Assembly: GCF_000218565.1 (NCBI RefSeq)
Contig: NC_015684.1
Coordinates: 1-64,000, forward strand
Origin: Afipia carboxidovorans OM5
GTDB taxonomy: Bacteria; Pseudomonadota; Alphaproteobacteria; Rhizobiales; Xanthobacteraceae
Direction of reading: 5' to 3'
DNA: 64,000 nt
Below are positions 10,299 to 19,273 of the stretch, piece by piece; within the stretch, counting starts at the first letter, position 1, and each line of letters starts with the position of its first letter. The notes under the pieces are model-generated. The model had not been told where the DNA came from, made no database searches, and was given only the letters and a program-made list of their open reading frames with translations. A program made the position numbers and the translations under genes.

Positions 10299-11300
10299 TT
10301 AAACCGGCAATCCGTGCTGCTGGGCAAGCTCTTTCAATGAAGTCTGCGGCCGCGCGCCAATGTGCTGGATCACTTCTGCGGCAGCGAGCGCACCGAGACG
10401 CCCCGCCTGCTCGTAACCGACGTTGCGCACGAGACCGAAAAGAAAACCCGCGGCGAACAGATCGCCCGCGCCGGTGGTATCGACCACGCTCTTCACCGGA
10501 GACGCCGGCACCGCGGTAACGCCCTCCCTGGCGACGACGACGCAGCCCTTCTCGCTGCGGGTGACGACGCCGAGCGTAACATCGCTACGCAGCCGCGCCA
10601 GCGCCGCATCGAAATCCTTTGTATCGTAGAGCGACTGCAACTCCGCTTCGTTGGCGAAGATAAGATCGACGGTGTTGTTACGCATCAGGCCTAGAAACTC
10701 GTCGCGATAGCGGCCGACGCAAAAGGCATCCGACAACGTCAGCGCGACCTTGCGGCCGTTTGTGTGCGCGATCTGCGAGGCTTTGACGAAGGCCTCCTTC
10801 GCGTCCTTCGGGTCCCACAGATAGCCTTCGAGATAGACGATGGACGCGGCTGCGATCTCGTCTTCCTCGATGTCGGAAGCGGAGAGCATCTGCGCTGCGC
10901 CGAGATAGGTGTTCATGGTGCGCTCACCATCGGGCGTGACCAGAATGTAGGAGCAGCCGGTCGCCGGCCCATCGTTTGCAGCCTTGGTGCCGAAAGCGAC
11001 ATTGGCGCTGCGGATATCGTGGGCGTAAAGCTCGCCGATCTGATCGTTCTTGATCTTGCCGACATAGGCGGCGCGCGCACCGAGTTGCGCCACACCGACG
11101 ATGGTGTTCGCGGCCGAGCCGCCGGAGACCTCGATCGCCGGGCCCATGTCCTTGTAGATCGCCGCCGCCTGCGCCTCGTCGATCAGCGCCATCGCGCCTT
11201 TGGTCATACCATGGCCGGTGAGGAAGCTGTCATCCACCCGCACCAGAATGTCGAAAAGGGCGTTACCGATGCCAAGGACATCGTATTTGGCGCTGCTCAT
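10299..11300 (-). CDS. PfkB family carbohydrate kinase, probably adenosine kinase
   Basis: This ribokinase-family enzyme has 333 residues. The N-terminal part GIGNALFDILVRVDD (about 10-24) and GGSAANT (about 60-66) form the substrate site. The second PfkB signature DTTGAGDLFAAG starts at residue 274, with Asp280 as the likely catalytic base. Among the family, the closest pattern I recognise is the adenosine kinase branch common in alphaproteobacteria. Fructokinase or another sugar kinase cannot be excluded from motifs alone. Start ATG at 11300 has AGGAT 8 bases upstream on its strand. The gene is divergent from murJ with a 170-base shared upstream region. Confidence 0.85.
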   Translation of the reverse strand: MSSAKYDVLGIGNALFDILVRVDDSFLTGHGMTKGAMALIDEAQAAAIYKDMGPAIEVSGGSAANTIVGVAQLGARAAYVGKIKNDQIGELYAHDIRSANVAFGTKAANDGPATGCSYILVTPDGERTMNTYLGAAQMLSASDIEEDEIAAASIVYLEGYLWDPKDAKEAFVKASQIAHTNGRKVALTLSDAFCVGRYRDEFLGLMRNNTVDLIFANEAELQSLYDTKDFDAALARLRSDVTLGVVTRSEKGCVVVAREGVTAVPASPVKSVVDTTGAGDLFAAGFLFGLVRNVGYEQAGRLGALAAAEVIQHIGARPQTSLKELAQQHGLPV

Positions 11301-11470
11301 TAATATTAATCCTGCGGGCTGCGGCCGAAACCGGCTAAAGCTGATAAAAGGCGGGGTTCGCGATGGACTTCGCGCCAGCGCGACCTATCACGACAACGCC
11401 CTCGCCAGCAAGCAGCCGAACTTTCGACCCATTCCAAGACACCTTCAAAGACACTGATTTCAAGACTCCG

Positions 11471-13030
11471 ATGATCCGCCACATTCTCACGGTTTCCGCC
11501 GGCACGCTGATCTCTCGGGTCCTCGGCTTTCTGCGCGACACGCTGATCGCGGCGCTGCTGGGCGCGGGGCCTGTGGCGGATGCGTTTCTGGTCGCGCTGC
11601 AGTTCATCAATGTCGCCCGCCGCGCACTCTCGGAGGGCTCGCTCAACGCCGCGCTGGTGCCGGGCTATCTGCGGCTGCGCGACAATGAAGGCGTGATCGC
11701 CGCCACTGCGTTTGCCGGCGAGGTGATGGGCAGCCTCTGCCTGATCCTGATCGGCATTGCCGTGGTGTTCACCGGTGTGATGCCGCTCGTGATCGCGGTG
11801 ATGGCGCCGGGTTTTGTCGGCCACGACACCATGCAGCTTGCCGTCACCGATGCGCGGCTGATGATGCCCTACTTTGCTTTCGTGGGCCCGACTACGGTGA
11901 TGATGGGCGTGCTCAATGCCGAGCGGCGCTTTCTGCTCACCGCGTTCTCCCCGGTTCTGTTCAACCTGATGATGATCGCGGTGATCCTGACGCTGCTGGT
12001 CTGGCGGCATGATCCGCAGGCCTCCGCCACCATCATTGCAGGTGCAGTCGGCGTTGCCGGGTGCTTCCAGATGGCAGTGCTGATCCAGCGCCGGCCATGG
12101 CGCGCCGGCCTCGCTACGCCGTTACGCATCTCCTTCAGCCCGCGAATCCGCGCCTTCTTCCGCAAGGCGGTGCCCGGCATGATCGCCAATTCCGGGCCGC
12201 AGTTTCTGATCGTCGCGGGCGCCATCATCGCCTCCGGCGCACCGGCCGCGGTGTCGTGGCTCTATTTCGCGAACCGCCTGATCGAGCTGCCGCTCGGCAT
12301 GGTCGGCGTCGCGATGGGCACCGTGTTGATGCCGGAGTTCACGCACGCGATTCAGAACGACGACCGCGCAGCGCTGACCCACGCGCAATCGCGCGGCGTC
12401 GAACTCGCATTGGGCCTCGTGCTGCCGGCAACGCTCGGCCTCATGCTATTGAGCCAGCCGATCGTCGGCATCCTGTTTCAGCACGGCGCGTTCACCGCCA
12501 CGGACACGGCCGCAACCGCGGAAGCACTGTCGGTGCTGGCGCTCGGCCTTCCCGCCTATGTGCTGGTGAAGGTGCTGGCGCCTGCGTTCTTCGCCCGGGA
12601 GGATACCAGAACTCCGCTGCTTGCAACGCTGGCCGGCATTGCACTCGCGGTCTCCGTTGGCCTTCTCGTCAGCCACACATTCGGCGTTGCCGGCATTGCC
12701 GCGAGCATCTCGCTCGGCGCATGGGGCTGCGCGGCGCTCCTGCTGTGGCGCGGCGCCACGTCGTTCGGCTTCTCGATCGACGCCGCCGCGCGCAGGCGGC
12801 TGCCGCGCATCGCGCTCTGCGCGGCGATCATGGGAGCCACGCTTTTCACCTCGCAGTATTTCGTCGCGCCGGTGATGGAAACCGCGCCGTTCTTCACCCG
12901 CCTCACCATTCTCGGCGGCATGGTGGCAGCCGGCATTTCGTTCTACGGGCTACTGCTCGACCTCTTCAACGTGGTGAGCTGGGGCGAGGCGTTCGGCGAC
13001 TTGCGCGAGAACGGGACGCGTGGCAAGTGA
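11471..13030 (+). CDS. murJ: Lipid II flippase MurJ
   Basis: MurJ moves lipid II across the inner membrane for peptidoglycan synthesis. The protein of 519 residues is strongly hydrophobic with about 14 predicted membrane segments. It opens with the family hallmark MIRHILTVSAGTLISRVLGF and RDTLIAALLG. The start is set at the ATG 11471 because the family begins directly at the first membrane helix. An upstream in-frame ATG at 11363 would add 36 polar residues with no family counterpart. It precedes trpS by 48 bases, in the same direction. Confidence 0.95.
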   Translation: MIRHILTVSAGTLISRVLGFLRDTLIAALLGAGPVADAFLVALQFINVARRALSEGSLNAALVPGYLRLRDNEGVIAATAFAGEVMGSLCLILIGIAVVFTGVMPLVIAVMAPGFVGHDTMQLAVTDARLMMPYFAFVGPTTVMMGVLNAERRFLLTAFSPVLFNLMMIAVILTLLVWRHDPQASATIIAGAVGVAGCFQMAVLIQRRPWRAGLATPLRISFSPRIRAFFRKAVPGMIANSGPQFLIVAGAIIASGAPAAVSWLYFANRLIELPLGMVGVAMGTVLMPEFTHAIQNDDRAALTHAQSRGVELALGLVLPATLGLMLLSQPIVGILFQHGAFTATDTAATAEALSVLALGLPAYVLVKVLAPAFFAREDTRTPLLATLAGIALAVSVGLLVSHTFGVAGIAASISLGAWGCAALLLWRGATSFGFSIDAAARRRLPRIALCAAIMGATLFTSQYFVAPVMETAPFFTRLTILGGMVAAGISFYGLLLDLFNVVSWGEAFGDLRENGTRGK

Positions 13031-13078
13031 GCGGCGGAAGCGGCTCCCACCACATGGCGCTTCCACGGGAACGACATC

Positions 13079-14116
13079 ATGACAGCAATCCAGCGGGTTT
13101 TTTCAGGCGTCCAGCCGACCGGTAATCTGCACCTCGGCAATTATCTCGGCGCCATCGCCAATTTCGTGAAGCTGCAAGAGACGCACAACTGCATCTACTG
13201 CGTTGTCGACCTGCACGCCATCACAGTGTGGCAGAACCCGGATGAGCTCACTCACAACATCCGCGAAGTGACCGCGGCGTTCCTTGCGAGCGGCATCGAT
13301 CCCGACAAGCATATCGTGTTCAACCAGAGCCAGGTGGCCGAGCACGCCGAGCTCGCCTGGGTGCTGAACTGTGTCGCCCGCCTCGGCTGGCTGAACCGCA
13401 TGACCCAGTTCAAGGAGAAGGCCGGCAAGGATCGCGAGAACGCCTCCGTCGGGCTTTACGCCTATCCGAACCTGATGGCGGCCGACATTCTGGTCTATCG
13501 CGCGACCCATGTTCCGGTCGGCGAGGACCAGAAGCAGCATCTCGAGCTTGCGCGCGACATCGCACAGAAGTTCAACAACGACTTCTCGGAATCGATTGCC
13601 GCCAAAGGCTATGACGCAAAGTTCTTTCCGCAGCCGGAGCCGCTGATCACCGGCCCCGCGACGCGCGTGATGAGCCTGCGCGACGGCTCGAAGAAAATGT
13701 CGAAATCCGATCCTTCGGATTATTCGCGCATCAATCTGACCGACGATGCCGACGCCATTGCCCAGAAGGTCCGCAAGGCCAAGACCGATCCCGAACCGCT
13801 GCCCTCCGAGGAAGACGGCCTCAAGGCGCGCCCCGAAGCCGACAACCTCGTCGGCATCTATGCGGCGCTCGCAGGCCGCACCAAGGCGGACGTGCTGCGC
13901 GAGTTCGGCGGCGGGCAGTTCTCGACCTTCAAATCGACGCTGGTCGATCTCTCGGTCGACAAGCTCGGGCCGATCGGCAACGAGATGAAGCGGCTGATGC
14001 AGGACCCCGCCCATGTCGATGCGGTGCTGGTAAAGGGGGCCGGGCGCGCCCGCGCCATCGCCTCCGAGACCATGAAGGCGGTCAAGAATATCGTCGGTTT
14101 CGTGCAGGCCAAATAG
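13079..14116 (+). CDS. trpS: Tryptophanyl-tRNA synthetase
   Basis: This class I aminoacyl-tRNA synthetase charges tRNA-Trp. The 345 residues match the bacterial TrpRS length. The HIGH-type motif is GNLHLGNY (about 15-22) and the KMSKS motif is exactly KMSKS (206-210). The central block GLYAYPNLMAADIL and VPVGEDQKQHLELARD are characteristic of TrpRS. It follows murJ in the same direction, an arrangement common in Rhizobiales, and precedes the NfuA-like gene. Confidence 0.97.
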   Translation: MTAIQRVFSGVQPTGNLHLGNYLGAIANFVKLQETHNCIYCVVDLHAITVWQNPDELTHNIREVTAAFLASGIDPDKHIVFNQSQVAEHAELAWVLNCVARLGWLNRMTQFKEKAGKDRENASVGLYAYPNLMAADILVYRATHVPVGEDQKQHLELARDIAQKFNNDFSESIAAKGYDAKFFPQPEPLITGPATRVMSLRDGSKKMSKSDPSDYSRINLTDDADAIAQKVRKAKTDPEPLPSEEDGLKARPEADNLVGIYAALAGRTKADVLREFGGGQFSTFKSTLVDLSVDKLGPIGNEMKRLMQDPAHVDAVLVKGAGRARAIASETMKAVKNIVGFVQAK

Positions 14117-14235
14117 CCGCACCGGCGTCCCAAGCGCCTTATCCGTAACCTTATTTCGGGGTCGCCTATCGCAACCCGACCTTGACCGTGATTTCTCCGG
14201 CGCCATCTGTTAGGAGAAGATATCGCAACCGATCG

Positions 14236-14254
14236 CGCCGGCCTTGAACCGGCG
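14236..14254 (+). other. Hairpin in the leader of the NfuA-like gene
   Basis: CGCCGG (14236-14241) pairs perfectly with CCGGCG (14249-14254) across a 7-base loop, ending 8 bases before the GGAGA ribosome binding site. It may influence translation; it could also be chance in GC-rich DNA. Confidence 0.3.
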
Positions 14255-14271
14255 ATGCGTTGGAGACACCC

Positions 14272-14835
14272 ATGTTCATTCAGACGGAAGCCACCCCCAA
14301 TCCTGCCACCCTGAAGTTCCTGCCCGGCCGCCTCGTGATCGAGAGCGGCACGATGGAGTTCACGGACCGCGACAGCACCGCGCGCTCGCCACTTGCCGCC
14401 AAGTTGTTCGACATTCCCGGCGTCACCGGCGTGTTCTACAGCTCCGATTTCATCACCGTCACCAAGGGCGAGGGCGACTGGCAGCACCTCAAGCCCGCGA
14501 TCCTCGGCACCATCATGGAACACTACATGTCCGGTGCGCCGATTCTCGCGGACGGTGCGAAGCCGGACGCCGGTCCTCACGCCGAAGAATTCTTCAACGA
14601 GGCTGACGCCGAGACGGTGACCATCATCAAGGACATCATCGAGACCCGCGTCCGCCCGGCGGTTGCCAGCGACGGCGGCGACATCACCTTCCGCGGCTTC
14701 AAGGACGGCATCGTCTTCCTCGACATGAAGGGCTCGTGCTCGGGCTGCCCGTCCTCGACCGCCACGCTGAAGCACGGCATTCAGAACCTGCTCAAGCATT
14801 TCGTGCCGGACGTCGTCGAAGTGCGGCCGATGTAG
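14272..14835 (+). CDS. NfuA/NifU-type iron-sulfur cluster carrier protein
   Basis: This 187-residue protein has an N-terminal degenerate A-type/Nfu_N domain (MFIQTEATPNPATLKF at the start) and a C-terminal NifU domain with the cluster-binding pair CSGC (Cys156 and Cys159). NfuA-type proteins bind a [4Fe-4S] cluster and deliver it to targets such as LipA and MiaB. The start at 14272 is preceded by GGAGA with good spacing; an upstream in-frame codon at 14260 is less likely. A hairpin with a T-rich tail follows at 14869. Nearby genes include fur/mur and miaB, giving an iron and Fe-S theme. Confidence 0.94.
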   Translation: MFIQTEATPNPATLKFLPGRLVIESGTMEFTDRDSTARSPLAAKLFDIPGVTGVFYSSDFITVTKGEGDWQHLKPAILGTIMEHYMSGAPILADGAKPDAGPHAEEFFNEADAETVTIIKDIIETRVRPAVASDGGDITFRGFKDGIVFLDMKGSCSGCPSSTATLKHGIQNLLKHFVPDVVEVRPM

Positions 14836-14868
14836 CCTTTCGCCTGAGGCAGAATATAGAGATTTCAG

Positions 14869-14900
14869 GATGGCCGGGCTTGACCCGGCCATCTATTTTT
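14869..14900 (+). terminator. Terminator-like hairpin, also a copy of a dispersed repeat
   Basis: GATGGCCGGG (14869-14878) pairs perfectly with CCCGGCCATC (14884-14893) over a 5-base loop, followed by TATTTTT. It lies 33 bases after the NfuA-like stop, so it can act as an intrinsic terminator. The same core is part of the repeat pair at 31262-31347, so it is also a member of that dispersed family. Confidence 0.75.
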
Positions 14901-14995
14901 CTGAATGCTTGCGGCCTCGCCAGGGCGTCGTCAGGGCTTTTTGCCAAGGTTGTCCGGCCCGCCGCTTCATCAGAACTTTCGGTCGATCTCCGATC

Positions 14996-15676
14996 ATGCT
15001 CGTTCTCACCATCGACACCGCGCTGGAAGCCTGTGCCGCTGCGGTGCTCGACACCGAGACGCAGGAGTTTCTCGCCCGCGAGAGTCTGCTGATGAAGCGC
15101 GGCCATGCCGAAGCGCTGATGCCGCTGATCGCCGAGGTGATGAAGAAGGCCGGCATCGGTTACGCCGCGCTCGACCGCATCGCGGCAACCGTCGGCCCCG
15201 GCAGCTTCACCGGTCTGCGGGTCGGCATTTCGGCCGCGCGCGGGCTTGGCCTCGCGGCGGGACGTCCCGTCGTCGGCGTCACCACACTCGCTGCCTTCGC
15301 AGCACCCGTGATCGACTCCCAACACGAAAGCCCGGTGCTCGCCGCCATCGATGCCCGCCATGATCACGTCTACGCGCAGGCGTTTTCGGCGGAGGGCGAA
15401 ACTCTCATCAAACCCGCCATCATGCCGGTTGCGGACGCCGTTCGCGCTGCACGATTTGGCCCGCCGCACATCGTGGGCAATGCTGCATCCCTGCTCGCGG
15501 AGCGATGGCCGGAGCAATTCGAGCCGCCGGCCGCCGTGCATCAGCAAGCGGCACCCGACATCGCATGGGTGGCGTGGCTCGGCGCCAACGCCGACCCTGC
15601 GGAAGCCCCGCCCCGGCCCTATTATCTGCGCGCGCCCGACGCCAAGACCAAGGCCGAGCTGGCGCAACGCCAATGA
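14996..15676 (+). CDS. tsaB: tRNA threonylcarbamoyladenosine biosynthesis protein TsaB
   Basis: TsaB is the scaffold partner of TsaD in making t6A37 in tRNAs that read ANN codons. The 226 residues have the ASKHA fold: LVLTIDTALEACAAAV at the start, and GPGSFTGLRVGISAARGLGLA (about 65-85), the most conserved TsaB block. The ATG at 14996 is chosen because the family starts directly with the first beta strand; an upstream in-frame ATG at 14870 falls in the terminator repeat. The stop overlaps the rimI start by 4 bases (ATGA). TsaE, another member of the complex, is encoded at 53300 as a fusion. Confidence 0.95.
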   Translation: MLVLTIDTALEACAAAVLDTETQEFLARESLLMKRGHAEALMPLIAEVMKKAGIGYAALDRIAATVGPGSFTGLRVGISAARGLGLAAGRPVVGVTTLAAFAAPVIDSQHESPVLAAIDARHDHVYAQAFSAEGETLIKPAIMPVADAVRAARFGPPHIVGNAASLLAERWPEQFEPPAAVHQQAAPDIAWVAWLGANADPAEAPPRPYYLRAPDAKTKAELAQRQ

Positions 15677-16170
15677 CCGGCCTCGTCGCAAAATTCCGCT
15701 CGCTGTTTTCGTCACGCGGCGATGCGGCGACCGAACCAGCGAATTTACGTGACGCACCGGCCTTCGCGCGGCTGCACAAGGCATCTTTTCATCGCGGCTG
15801 GGATAGCGGCGAGTTCGAGCAATTGCTTGCCGACCGCAGCGTGCTCGCACACCGCCTGCGCCAGGGGCGCACGGTCGTCGGTTTCATCCTTTCGCGCATG
15901 GCGGCCGATGAAGCCGAGATTCTGTCGGTTGCGATTGCGCCAGATCAACGCGGCCGCGGTCTGTCGCGCGGCCTTCTCCACACACATCTTGGCTATCTCG
16001 CAGGCCTCGGCATCCGTACGGTTTTTCTCGAAGTTGAGGAAAACAACGCACCTGCGCGCGCGCTCTACGCACGAGCAGGTTTCCAAATCGTCGGCCGGCG
16101 CGAGCGCTATTACAAGGATGACAGCGGCGTTCAGCTCAATGCCATTGTGATGCGCCGCGACTTGTCGTGA
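15673..16170 (+). CDS. rimI: GNAT N-acetyltransferase, probable ribosomal protein S18 acetyltransferase RimI
   Basis: This 165-residue GNAT-fold protein has the acetyl-CoA binding motif QRGRGLSRGLL (about 93-103) and the conserved ending block ALYARAGFQIVGRRERYY (about 130-147). RimI acetylates the N-terminal alanine of ribosomal protein S18. The call rests on the family fold and on its position directly after tsaB, a widely conserved pairing. The ATG at 15673 overlaps the tsaB stop, so translation is probably coupled. Substrate specificity is inferred. Confidence 0.88.
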   Translation: MTGLVAKFRSLFSSRGDAATEPANLRDAPAFARLHKASFHRGWDSGEFEQLLADRSVLAHRLRQGRTVVGFILSRMAADEAEILSVAIAPDQRGRGLSRGLLHTHLGYLAGLGIRTVFLEVEENNAPARALYARAGFQIVGRRERYYKDDSGVQLNAIVMRRDLS

Positions 16171-16197
16171 CCGCTCCAGAATGGCAAAATAGCACCC

Positions 16198-16647
16198 ATG
16201 GTAGTCGTGAAACCTTCCCCCGTGTCCTCTTCGACGGATATTGAAGCGCGCTGCGCTGCCACCGGCATGCGCATGACCGAGCAGCGACGCGTCATCGCCC
16301 GCGTGCTTGCCGATTCCACCGACCATCCGGACGTGGAAGAGCTCTATCGCCGTTGCGCCGCGCTCGACGACAAGATTTCGATTTCGACGGTGTACCGCAC
16401 CGTCAAGCTGTTCGAGGATGCGGGCATCATCGAACGCCACGACTTCCGCGAGGGTCGCGCGCGTTACGAGCAGGTGCCCGACAATCATCACGATCACCTC
16501 ATCAACCTGCGCGACGGCAAGGTGATCGAATTCACCTCCGAACAGATCGAGAAATTGCAGACCGAGATCGCCCGAAGCCTCGGCTATCGACTGGTGGATC
16601 ACCGGCTGGAACTGTACTGCGTCCCGCTCGACGACGATAAAACCTGA
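16198..16647 (+). CDS. fur: Fur family metal-dependent regulator (Fur/Mur type)
   Basis: This 149-residue Fur family repressor has an N-terminal winged helix (about 20-88, with ISISTVYRTVKLFEDAG) and the metal-binding HHDH at 97-100. The CxxC pair that follows HHDHLICLDC in enterobacterial Fur is absent: the sequence here reads HHDHLINLRDG. In Rhizobiales, proteins of this type act as manganese-responsive Mur or as Fur, while Irr is the main iron regulator; irr is at 42196. The gene lies between rimI and miaB. Whether this protein senses manganese or iron cannot be decided from sequence. Confidence 0.93.
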   Translation: MVVVKPSPVSSSTDIEARCAATGMRMTEQRRVIARVLADSTDHPDVEELYRRCAALDDKISISTVYRTVKLFEDAGIIERHDFREGRARYEQVPDNHHDHLINLRDGKVIEFTSEQIEKLQTEIARSLGYRLVDHRLELYCVPLDDDKT

Positions 16648-16773
16648 CATTTCCGAGCTTTCCGGCGGATTTTGACCTCGGCCATAGCTGGATTCGAGCC
16701 TTGATCCGCTATATTTGAGGCCTGCGCGCGAAAGGCGCTGCCTTTTGCCCGCTGAAAACTCGAACCGGTGATC

Positions 16774-18195
16774 ATGACGCCGCCGCGCAAGCTGCACATC
16801 AAGTCCTACGGCTGCCAGATGAACGTCTACGATGCGCAACGCATGGTGGACACGCTGGCGCCTGAGGGATTCGTCGAGACGGCCGATCCCGCTGAGGCGG
16901 ATCTCGTCATTCTCAACACCTGCCACATCCGCGAGAAGGCATCGGAGAAGGTGTTTTCCGAGCTCGGCCGCCTGCGCGTGATTAAGGAAGAGGCAGCGCG
17001 CACCGGGCGCGAGATGAAAATTGCGGTCGCCGGATGCGTGGCGCAGGCCGAAGGCGCGGAAATCACCCGCCGCGCCTCGACCGTCGATGTCGTGGTTGGC
17101 CCGCAGAGCTATCACAATCTGCCGAAGCTTCTGGCGAAAGCTCGCGACGGCGCGCCCGCCATCGAAACCGAATTCCCGATCGAGGATAAGTTTTCCGCGT
17201 TGCCTGCGCCGAAACCTGCAGCGATCCGCGCTCGCGGTGTCTCGGCCTTTGTCACCGTGCAGGAAGGTTGCGACAAATTCTGCACCTTCTGCGTCGTACC
17301 CTACACCCGCGGCATGGAAGTCTCGCGACCGGTTGCCGACATCGTGGCCGATGCGAAGCGGCTTGCCGAGAACGGCGTGCGCGAACTCACGCTGATCGGC
17401 CAGAACGTCAATGCCTACCATGGCGACGATGAGAACGGCCGCACCTCTTCGCTCGGCCGCCTGTTGCATCGTCTTGCGATGCTTCCCGGCATCGCGCGGC
17501 TGCGTTATTCGACAAGCCACCCGCGCGACGTCGACGACAGCCTGATCGAGGCCCATCGCGACATCCCCGCGGTGATGCCGTTCGTACATCTGCCGGTGCA
17601 GTCCGGCTCGGACCGGATTCTCGCGGCGATGAACCGCAAGCACACTGCGGCCGATTACATCCGCACCATCGAGCGGTTCCGTAAAGTGCGCCCGGAGATC
17701 GCGTTCTCGTCGGATTTCATCGTGGGTTTTCCCGGCGAAAGCGAGCAGGACTTTGCCGACACCCTCGCACTTGTCACGCAAATCGGCTACGCTGGCGCCT
17801 ATTCGTTCAAGTATTCGCCCCGTCCGGGTACACCGGCGGCCGACATGCAGGAGACGGACACGGCTTTGGCGGTTCCAGCAGCGGTGATGGACGAACGCCT
17901 GGCTCAGCTCCAGGCCTTGATCGACGCCCAGCAGGCAAGCTTCAACAGGGCCGCGATCGGCCGCACCGTCGAGGTGCTGTTCGAGCGAGCCGCGCGCGAA
18001 CCCGGCCAGATCGTCGGGCGCACCGCTTATCTGCAGCCGGCACATGTCATGGCCTCTCCTGACATCATCGGCAAAGTTTTGCCGGTCACGATCGACAGCC
18101 TCGAGCGTTACAGTCTCAAGGGCCGGCTTGCCTCTGAGGAAACTGCGGTTGCCTCTCTCCGATCCACGCAACGGGAGTCTGAAACCTTTGCCTAA
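16774..18195 (+). CDS. miaB: tRNA-2-methylthio-N6-dimethylallyladenosine synthase MiaB
   Basis: MiaB is a radical SAM methylthiotransferase that converts i6A37 to ms2i6A37 in tRNA. The 473 residues comprise a UPF0004 domain with three cluster cysteines (the first in SYGCQMN, Cys14; others in NTCHIREKA and AGCVAQ), the radical SAM motif CDKFCTFC (Cys166, Cys170, Cys173), and a C-terminal TRAM domain. ATG 16774 is preferred over the in-frame GTG six bases upstream. The end overlaps the start of phoH by 8 bases. An NfuA-type carrier, which can supply the MiaB cluster in E. coli, is encoded 2 kb upstream. Confidence 0.97.
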   Translation: MTPPRKLHIKSYGCQMNVYDAQRMVDTLAPEGFVETADPAEADLVILNTCHIREKASEKVFSELGRLRVIKEEAARTGREMKIAVAGCVAQAEGAEITRRASTVDVVVGPQSYHNLPKLLAKARDGAPAIETEFPIEDKFSALPAPKPAAIRARGVSAFVTVQEGCDKFCTFCVVPYTRGMEVSRPVADIVADAKRLAENGVRELTLIGQNVNAYHGDDENGRTSSLGRLLHRLAMLPGIARLRYSTSHPRDVDDSLIEAHRDIPAVMPFVHLPVQSGSDRILAAMNRKHTAADYIRTIERFRKVRPEIAFSSDFIVGFPGESEQDFADTLALVTQIGYAGAYSFKYSPRPGTPAADMQETDTALAVPAAVMDERLAQLQALIDAQQASFNRAAIGRTVEVLFERAAREPGQIVGRTAYLQPAHVMASPDIIGKVLPVTIDSLERYSLKGRLASEETAVASLRSTQRESETFA

Positions 18196-19246
18196 AAGCG
18201 CAGCGGATTCACCCTCACTCGCTCCCGGCCGCAAACCCGATCGCGACCTTCCACAACCTCCGGAAACACAGATCGTCGTCGCCTTCGACGACAATCGCGC
18301 CGCCTCCGCGCTGGTCGGGCCTTATGGCCAGCATCTCGCGCTGATCGAACGCCGCCTCGGCGTGGTCGCAGATTCGCGCGGCAACCACGTCACCATCGCA
18401 GGCTCGCGCGACGGCTGCGATGCCGCGCGGCGCGTGCTTGAGGCGCTCTACAAACAGGCGCTCACCTCCACCGACGTCAGCCAGGGCGATGTCGAGGGCG
18501 CTATCCGCGCCATTCTCGCGCAGGGCTCGCTGTTCGATTTCGATCCGCGCGTCGGCAAGACGGCGTTCGAGGAGCTTAATTTGCGCAAGCGACCGGTGCG
18601 CGCCCGCACTGCTGCACAGGATGCCTACATCCGCGCGCTCAAGCGCAATGAACTCGTGTTCGGCATCGGCCCCGCCGGCACCGGCAAGACCTGGCTTGCG
18701 GTTGCGCGGGCATGTCAGTTGTTCGAGCGCAAGGAAGTCGATCGCATAATTCTCTCACGTCCCGCAGTGGAAGCAGGCGAGCGACTTGGTTTCCTGCCAG
18801 GCGACATGCGTGAGAAGGTCGATCCTTATCTGCGGCCGATCTATGATGCGCTCTACGATCTGATGGATGCGCGCATCGTCGAGCGCGCGCTGCAGAGCGG
18901 CGAGATCGAGATTGCGCCGCTCGCCTTCATGCGCGGGCGCACGCTGACCAACGCCGCGATCATTCTCGATGAGGCGCAGAACACCACCTCGATGCAGATG
19001 AAGATGTTCCTGACGCGCCTTGGCGAAAACAGCCGCATGATTATCACCGGCGATCCGAGCCAGGTCGACCTGCCGAACGGCCAGCAGTCCGGCCTTGCGG
19101 AAGCCTCGCGCCTACTGGCCGGTGTGGAAGGCATCGCGCAGGTCACGTTCGCCGCTGAAGACGTGATCCGCCATGAGCTCGTCGCGCGCATCGTCGCGGC
19201 CTATGAAGGCGGTGCGCCGCGCAGTACGTCGCAGGCCAAGCCGTGA
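18188..19246 (+). CDS. phoH: PhoH family ATPase
   Basis: This PhoH-like P-loop ATPase has 352 residues with an N-terminal KH-like segment (about 25-110) and an ATPase domain. Walker A is GPAGTGKT (161-168); Walker B is AAIILDEAQNTT; the block ITGDPSQVDLP is typical. The start is probably TTG at 18188, which has GGGAG 11 bases upstream and overlaps the miaB end by 8 bases. The next in-frame ATG upstream (18044) would overlap miaB by 150 bases, and the N-terminus it adds does not look like a family member. Position between miaB and ybeY is strongly conserved and suggests a role in RNA metabolism. Confidence 0.93.
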   Translation: MPKSAADSPSLAPGRKPDRDLPQPPETQIVVAFDDNRAASALVGPYGQHLALIERRLGVVADSRGNHVTIAGSRDGCDAARRVLEALYKQALTSTDVSQGDVEGAIRAILAQGSLFDFDPRVGKTAFEELNLRKRPVRARTAAQDAYIRALKRNELVFGIGPAGTGKTWLAVARACQLFERKEVDRIILSRPAVEAGERLGFLPGDMREKVDPYLRPIYDALYDLMDARIVERALQSGEIEIAPLAFMRGRTLTNAAIILDEAQNTTSMQMKMFLTRLGENSRMIITGDPSQVDLPNGQQSGLAEASRLLAGVEGIAQVTFAAEDVIRHELVARIVAAYEGGAPRSTSQAKP

Positions 19247-19273
19247 CATTTACGAAGATGACAGTCTGACGCC

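Noticed and set aside
10145..10327. 60-codon minus-strand frame between the PfkB kinase and the small unknown gene
   Set aside because: No ribosome binding site or family features; it overlaps the end of the kinase gene and the start of the next gene.
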